From positions 3,816,118-3,880,117 of the forward strand of contig NC_023757.2 in the NCBI RefSeq assembly GCF_000499845.2: 64,000 nucleotides of DNA. The letters run 5' to 3'. The DNA comes from Phaseolus vulgaris (Eukaryota; Streptophyta; Magnoliopsida; Fabales; Fabaceae). Made by a program: the position numbers and the translations under genes. Shown here piece after piece: positions 59,397-64,000 of this stretch. Position 1 is the stretch's first letter, and every line of letters starts with the position of its first letter. Below the pieces are notes generated by a model. That model saw nothing but the letters and a program-made list of their open reading frames with translations, ran no database searches and was not told the DNA's origin.

Positions 59397-60850
59397 ATGG
59401 AGAAGAGAACAATTTCCCAAGAGTCACGAAAGTTGAGCCAAATCTTTTTCCCCAAGCAACTCAACAAAGTGTACCCTATTAGGCTACAGAGAAGCTCTTC
59501 AACTTCATCCATATCCTCCTTATCATCATCATTGTCACAAAACTCAGATGACTCTTCCCTTACAGATTCTTTGAATCTAGTGGATGACAATTTTCAATTT
59601 GCATTGAATTTGATTTCACCGAGTGGTCGAAGAAGAGGACCAGCAGTTACTACTACTACTCCTCACCAACAACAAAGTTCGCATACTGCTGAGCCTGGTG
59701 AATTGAGAAGATGCAATTGGATCACAAAAAACTGTGGTATGATCAATTTCTTTTGCACTTCAAACAGATGTTACTGCATAGAAACATTCAATAGGAAACC
59801 AAAGAAAAGTGTCAATATTCATGTGTCACTTCATACCATGTTAGTCCTTAAACAAGTATAGTATACATCTATATGTTTACACTAATTTTCATAACGATAT
59901 TCATGTTTCACACTTTACATGGGTCTTATGCTGAGAAATCCAATATTACTTAGCACTTCTATTTCCAGCTTTTGATAGTATTTTCCCCAAGAAAAAATAG
60001 AATCAGAACTGATATAGAATACTTGTGCAGATAATGCTTACATAGAATTTCACGATGAGTGTTGGGGGGTACCAACCTATGATGACAAGTAAGTAAGATT
60101 TCTGTATGATATATAACGTTTTCTTTACCTAGTAAAATAAGCACTATCCAATTCTCTGGTTTGATTCGTGAAACAGAACATTGTTCGAGCTTCTTACATT
60201 GTCAGGACTGCTGATAGATTACAACTGGACAGAAATTCTAAAAAGAAAGAAAATTCTTAGGTAACATTGTGTGAGGAAAAACTCCATTTGTGTCCATGTT
60301 GCTTGGTTTGTAACTACATTAATATATCTATAAAATGTTATGCATGACACAGACAAGTTTTTGCTGGATTTGATCCTACTACTGTGGCCAAAATGGAGGA
60401 GAAAGAAATCATGGAAATAACATCGAACAAAGAAATTATGTTACCCGATTGCAGAGTAAGATGCATAGTAGACAATGCGAGATGCATAATGAAGGTAAGA
60501 ACAAAATCTCTAATGTGACTTGACCAACATGGTTAAGTTAGTTGTTGAATTAATCATATTTCATCCCACAGATTGTGAGGGAATGTGGATCATTCAGCTG
60601 CTATATATGGGGTTATGTAAATCACAAACCAGTGATTAACAAATTCAAATTCCCAAGAGATGTCCCTCTAAGAACTTCAAAAGCAGATACGATCAGCAAG
60701 GACTTAATAAAGCGTGGCTTCCAATTTTTGGGTCCTGTGATTGTTTATTCTTTTATGCAAGCTGCAGGGTTGACAATTGATCATCTTGTGGATTGCCATA
60801 GGCACAATGAATGTGTAAGGCTAGCACAGAGGCCTTGGAGACATTTGTAA
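59397..60850 (+). CDS. DNA-3-methyladenine glycosylase I (Tag family)
   Basis: Base-excision repair enzyme of the helix-hairpin-helix Tag family, which removes alkylated adenine from DNA. Exons 59397-59736, 60031-60088, 60177-60260, 60353-60494 and 60572-60850 join in phase with GT/AG borders to 300 residues. Residues 1-107 are a Ser-rich, basic extension (ISSLSSSLSQNSDDSS) common in plant members. The domain follows: RRCNWITKN, YIEFHDECWGVPTYDD, LFELLTLSGLLIDYNW, VFAGFDPTTVAKM, GSFSCYIWGYVNHKP, TISKDLIKRGFQFLGP, YSFMQAAGLTIDHLVDC. The Cys and His of RCNW and FHDE, with the terminal DHLVDCHRH, are the expected zinc ligands. The pocket Trp is kept, but the residues just before it (LLIDYN) and the segment NKEIMLPDCRVRC differ from what I recall of relatives. 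No stops, so probably functional. Confidence 0.92.
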
Positions 60851-63811
60851 CATATTCGAGGAGTGTTAACAACACACTTTTTAACATACTCTTTCTAAAA
60901 ACATTTGCTATTATTGGTTAAAATTTTATTCAAAAATACAAATTTTCAACTGAGACTCATTATATGTAAAGTGAGACTTGCAATTTTGTGATTTACAAAA
61001 GAATCCTATCAATAATAAAGAATGTATTTAAAAGAGTGTGTTAAATAATGTGTTTTGGTGTTTCTCTTTGTAACATTCAGCAGTTTACTTGCATAAACTT
61101 TTCTTGTTTTTTTTTTGTATCAACAGCTATTCAGTTTTCCATACATACCTACTCTAGCAAGGAAAAAAACATGCATGCTTTCAGGTTTTTTCTTTGGGTT
61201 TTGGGGTCAGTTTTCCTTCTCTTCTTTACACAATGATCAAGTCAACCTTTGCCATTGTCAATAAATTGAAAAGGGTTTCTTGCTTGCCTTTGAATTTGAG
61301 TGATGATCAGAGTGAAATGTTGAAGCGTTGGTTGTTGTACATTACATGTTTGGTTTGGAAAGTGAACCAGACCAATTAGTAAATGAAATTGTTCTTGTTT
61401 TAATTGTTTTAAGTCTGTTTTTTGTTTGATTTTTATATTACCAAAAAACACTAGCTTCATCTATATAACATGGTATCCGAGACTAACTAGTTTCCAAGAT
61501 GAATATGATAGTGGTATTATACAAGGTAGTAAAAGAGAAATGAAAATACTCATGGAACTAACTCCAAAACCTATAGTACTTGCTTCCTTCCTTTCCCTTT
61601 CAAAAAAATATGTTCCAAAATCATCTCATCAAGAGTAGAAAATCTTATAGAATATTGGTATGTCCCAAAAGATGCACAAATATCTTGAACAATCTCTCAT
61701 CTCCTCTCCTTAGTCCTTACGATATTTTCAAAAGATAAACATATTTTCTGATATCTATATCTAAGATCATCACAACAAAGAGAGGCCTACTGTTAAAGAA
61801 TATCTACAATATTTTAGATATACTAGTGTATCATTCAAGCCTCTTCCAAATAACATTACACAAATTTGGAAATCCTAAGAGACCTAATCTATTATTAGCA
61901 ATGAAGGGTATATTGCTCTTCATTTTTGTGTAGTTAGATTAATTTTTACTCTTCATGGAAGAAAATGACTACTAGTTATAGCTTGGGTGGCCTTATTACT
62001 CAGATTATCTCCATTATGAGAATGTCGGCATTGAAACTATGCTAACTACTTGAGTTTCTCCGAATTACAATGTAAATCTTATTTAGATTGAATATTCAAG
62101 CAAGCTTCAAGATATTTGATGTCTCTTGTTGAGACGATGATGGTTCGTAACCTACTAGAGAGTCTGAATAAACTATCTATGAACAAATTTTAAAGTTTTG
62201 ATATAAAACAAATCCTGCAAGCGATTCATATGCTCAATATGTTTAAGATCAAGCTAACCAAGCTTTAATGTGATAGATATCAAACTCCATCATAGTCTAT
62301 CTTATCTTTCAATATTATCTATTTGAATTTGCTTATTATTTTTATTACATAAACAAGTCGTAAGTGAACACATATTTTTTAAATAAATCAAGTAACAAAA
62401 TGTTCTTATCAATCAGATAACTTATCTGTTAAAGTAAATGCTTTAACACAAAACGATCATATTGAAAACAATTTTGTAAACAATTTATATAGAGATCTTA
62501 ATCTTTCTATATCTACAAACAGTGTGCGAAATTATCTATATTTATAGAAATATATCTAAAGAAAAAGTTCTTAAGTTTAGATCAAGACTTTCCCATAACA
62601 AAAGTCTACCTTGAAGAAGATATTAATGAGAACGTCTTACCTGATCAAACCTACACAGTCATATCCAAGAAGTTATATAAAGTGTCCAAGGATGAAGATA
62701 AAGATATAATATGAGAGAATAATTGATGTGCATAATTTTAATCAACTTTATAACCTTTAATCATAGCTTTTTTGCATTCTAATTATGAATAAATTCATTA
62801 TTTTAATTAGGATTCATATTTATTTTAGTCTTAATTGTTATTACTGTTAATCTTGGATTTTTAGTCACAATAGACAATCTAATCACTCTCATAGTATACA
62901 CTCTAGTGGTGGCATAGAGCAAACGATCAAACAACTCATCTGTAAGACTTAACTAAAACACCTTAGTAACATCAAGTTTAATAAAGACAACGATGTAGAA
63001 AGAGTTTGATGTGAACGTATTAGACTAGATAGTCTAATAGAACCGCGTGATAGACGGTCTAATAAACGTTATCGTTATGAAGAAAGTTTATTGTTGCGAG
63101 TGGGCCTAATCAATCAAAATCCAAGTTCATTTTCTGAATCGAAATGAGAAACAAAAACCGAGTAAAAAAAATAGAGAATAATATCTCATAAATCAAAGTG
63201 GAAGCAAATCTTGTTGTAGACTCTTGTACTCAGAATTCGCTCATTTTGGAATTTGAATATTTTCTTAAACTGAGAATTCTCTCTAAGTTCTTGATTAGAA
63301 CTTTTTGTCCTTATCTTTGAGTTTCTAATTCAAAGTGACACATCTTCCTTTACTCATCAATTTCTCTTTATTGTGGCATCAATGAAGGTAGATTGAAGTT
63401 TCTTCATCTCTAATCTCTTTCACATTTTCTATGCTGTTAATCATTCAATGGAAATTTTAGAAAACAATCCTATACATACAAGTAAGTTTTCCATCAACAT
63501 TAAACGGTCTACTGCCTAAACATTTTTAGAAAAAATTGAAACTAAATGATGAACAAAAGTTTCTTAGTCAAATAATCCTACACAACCGAGCTTAAATTGA
63601 ATCTGTGGGCCATTACAGGATATGGCGATGCAGGTGAGTTTGACAAAAGAGGAGAGAAGGGAGTTTGGGTGAGGGTGAAGATGAGGTTCTCATGAGGGAG
63701 AATGGATGGAGGGAAGGGGAGAGAAAGGTGTTAGATTACATTTGTGCATAAATGTGTCACTCTGTATGTAACATCATCATCACTCAACGTCGTTTATGTC
63801 AATTTAACTTA
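60851..63811. other. Intergenic DNA, possible retroelement traces
   Basis: No intact gene. At 61471-61482 TGGTATCCGAGA resembles the initiator-Met-tRNA primer-binding site of plant LTR retrotransposons (TGGTATCAGAGC, 10 of 12), preceded by ...AACA as an LTR end would be. No second LTR or clear gag/pol follows, so this is tentative. 63600-63730 is a purine-rich patch. Confidence 0.4.
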
Positions 63812-63918
63812 AGGGACCAAATTACATACTTTAAAAAAAAACTTAGGACAAAATTGATTTTTTTAAAAATTATTAGACCGATTGACCCTTAATGTAGGGA
63901 CAAAAAGGTAATTAAACC
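63812..63918. mobile_element. Right end of a second Mutator-like element of the Pack-MULE family
   Basis: 'gggaccaaatt', 'caaaattgatttttttaaaa', 'ttgacccttaatgtagggac' and the end 'aaggtaattaaacc' mirror the right arm of the Pack-MULE at 55561-55721. No left arm was found in this window, so it is a partial or solo end. The purine-rich patch at 63600-63730 may be its interior. Confidence 0.6.
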
Positions 63919-64000
63919 TTGATTAAATCATGATTGAGATTATATCTATTAGAATATATAGATGAAATGTGAATACAATATGTTTGTATGATTTAATATA

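Overview
This window looks like nuclear DNA of a eudicot plant, most likely a legume. It is strongly AT-rich. Its genes have short exons with GT/AG introns, long intergenic spaces, Mutator-, hAT- and CACTA-type DNA transposon remnants, Ty1/copia and Ty3/gypsy fragments, and plant-only gene families (PPR, UGT, sieve-element occlusion, RGF/GLV peptide). A Phaseolus/Vigna-type source is a guess: the ~500-550 bp satellite resembles in size the subtelomeric khipu satellite of common bean, but I cannot compare sequences.

Five genes look intact: a P-class PPR gene (9629-11410, +, no intron in the CDS); a three-exon RGF/GOLVEN signalling-peptide precursor (20588-21798, +); a four-exon STP-type hexose/H+ symporter (31020-33708, +); an intronless UGT89-like glycosyltransferase (45673-47067, -); and a five-exon Tag-family DNA-3-methyladenine glycosylase (59397-60850, +). 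They have unrelated functions and form no operon or cluster.

Between them are broken genes. A long-chain acyl-CoA synthetase (LACS1-like) pseudogene has most exons on the - strand (12361-17379) and its last three exons on the + strand (17499-18007), so an inversion has split it. It also has three in-frame stops, a lost donor site and a direct duplication of two exons. A sieve-element-occlusion fragment lies at 22707-22975. A histone H2A copy with an internal deletion (54991-55276) sits inside a Mutator-like element (Pack-MULE) with 161-bp inverted ends, and that element is itself inserted in a copia RNase H remnant.

From 34.3 to 43.9 kb there is a gene-free block of stacked tandem repeats: a ~500-550 bp satellite ending in a head-to-head inverted copy; a short minisatellite; ~470 bp of degenerate TTTAGGG-like DNA; ~2.4 kb of a 7-bp repeat (CTACCTG/CAACCTG); six 94-bp units, each carrying an snRNA-promoter-like USE plus TATA arrangement; ~1.1 kb of a 15-bp minisatellite in inverse orientation to the first; and a decayed Ty3/gypsy pol fragment. 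This is the most unusual region and may be subtelomeric or otherwise heterochromatic. The rest is AT-rich intergenic DNA with MITEs, including four copies of a nearly fully palindromic CACTA-type MITE, a 1.5 kb foldback Mutator-like element, two hAT-type elements, microsatellites and local duplications.
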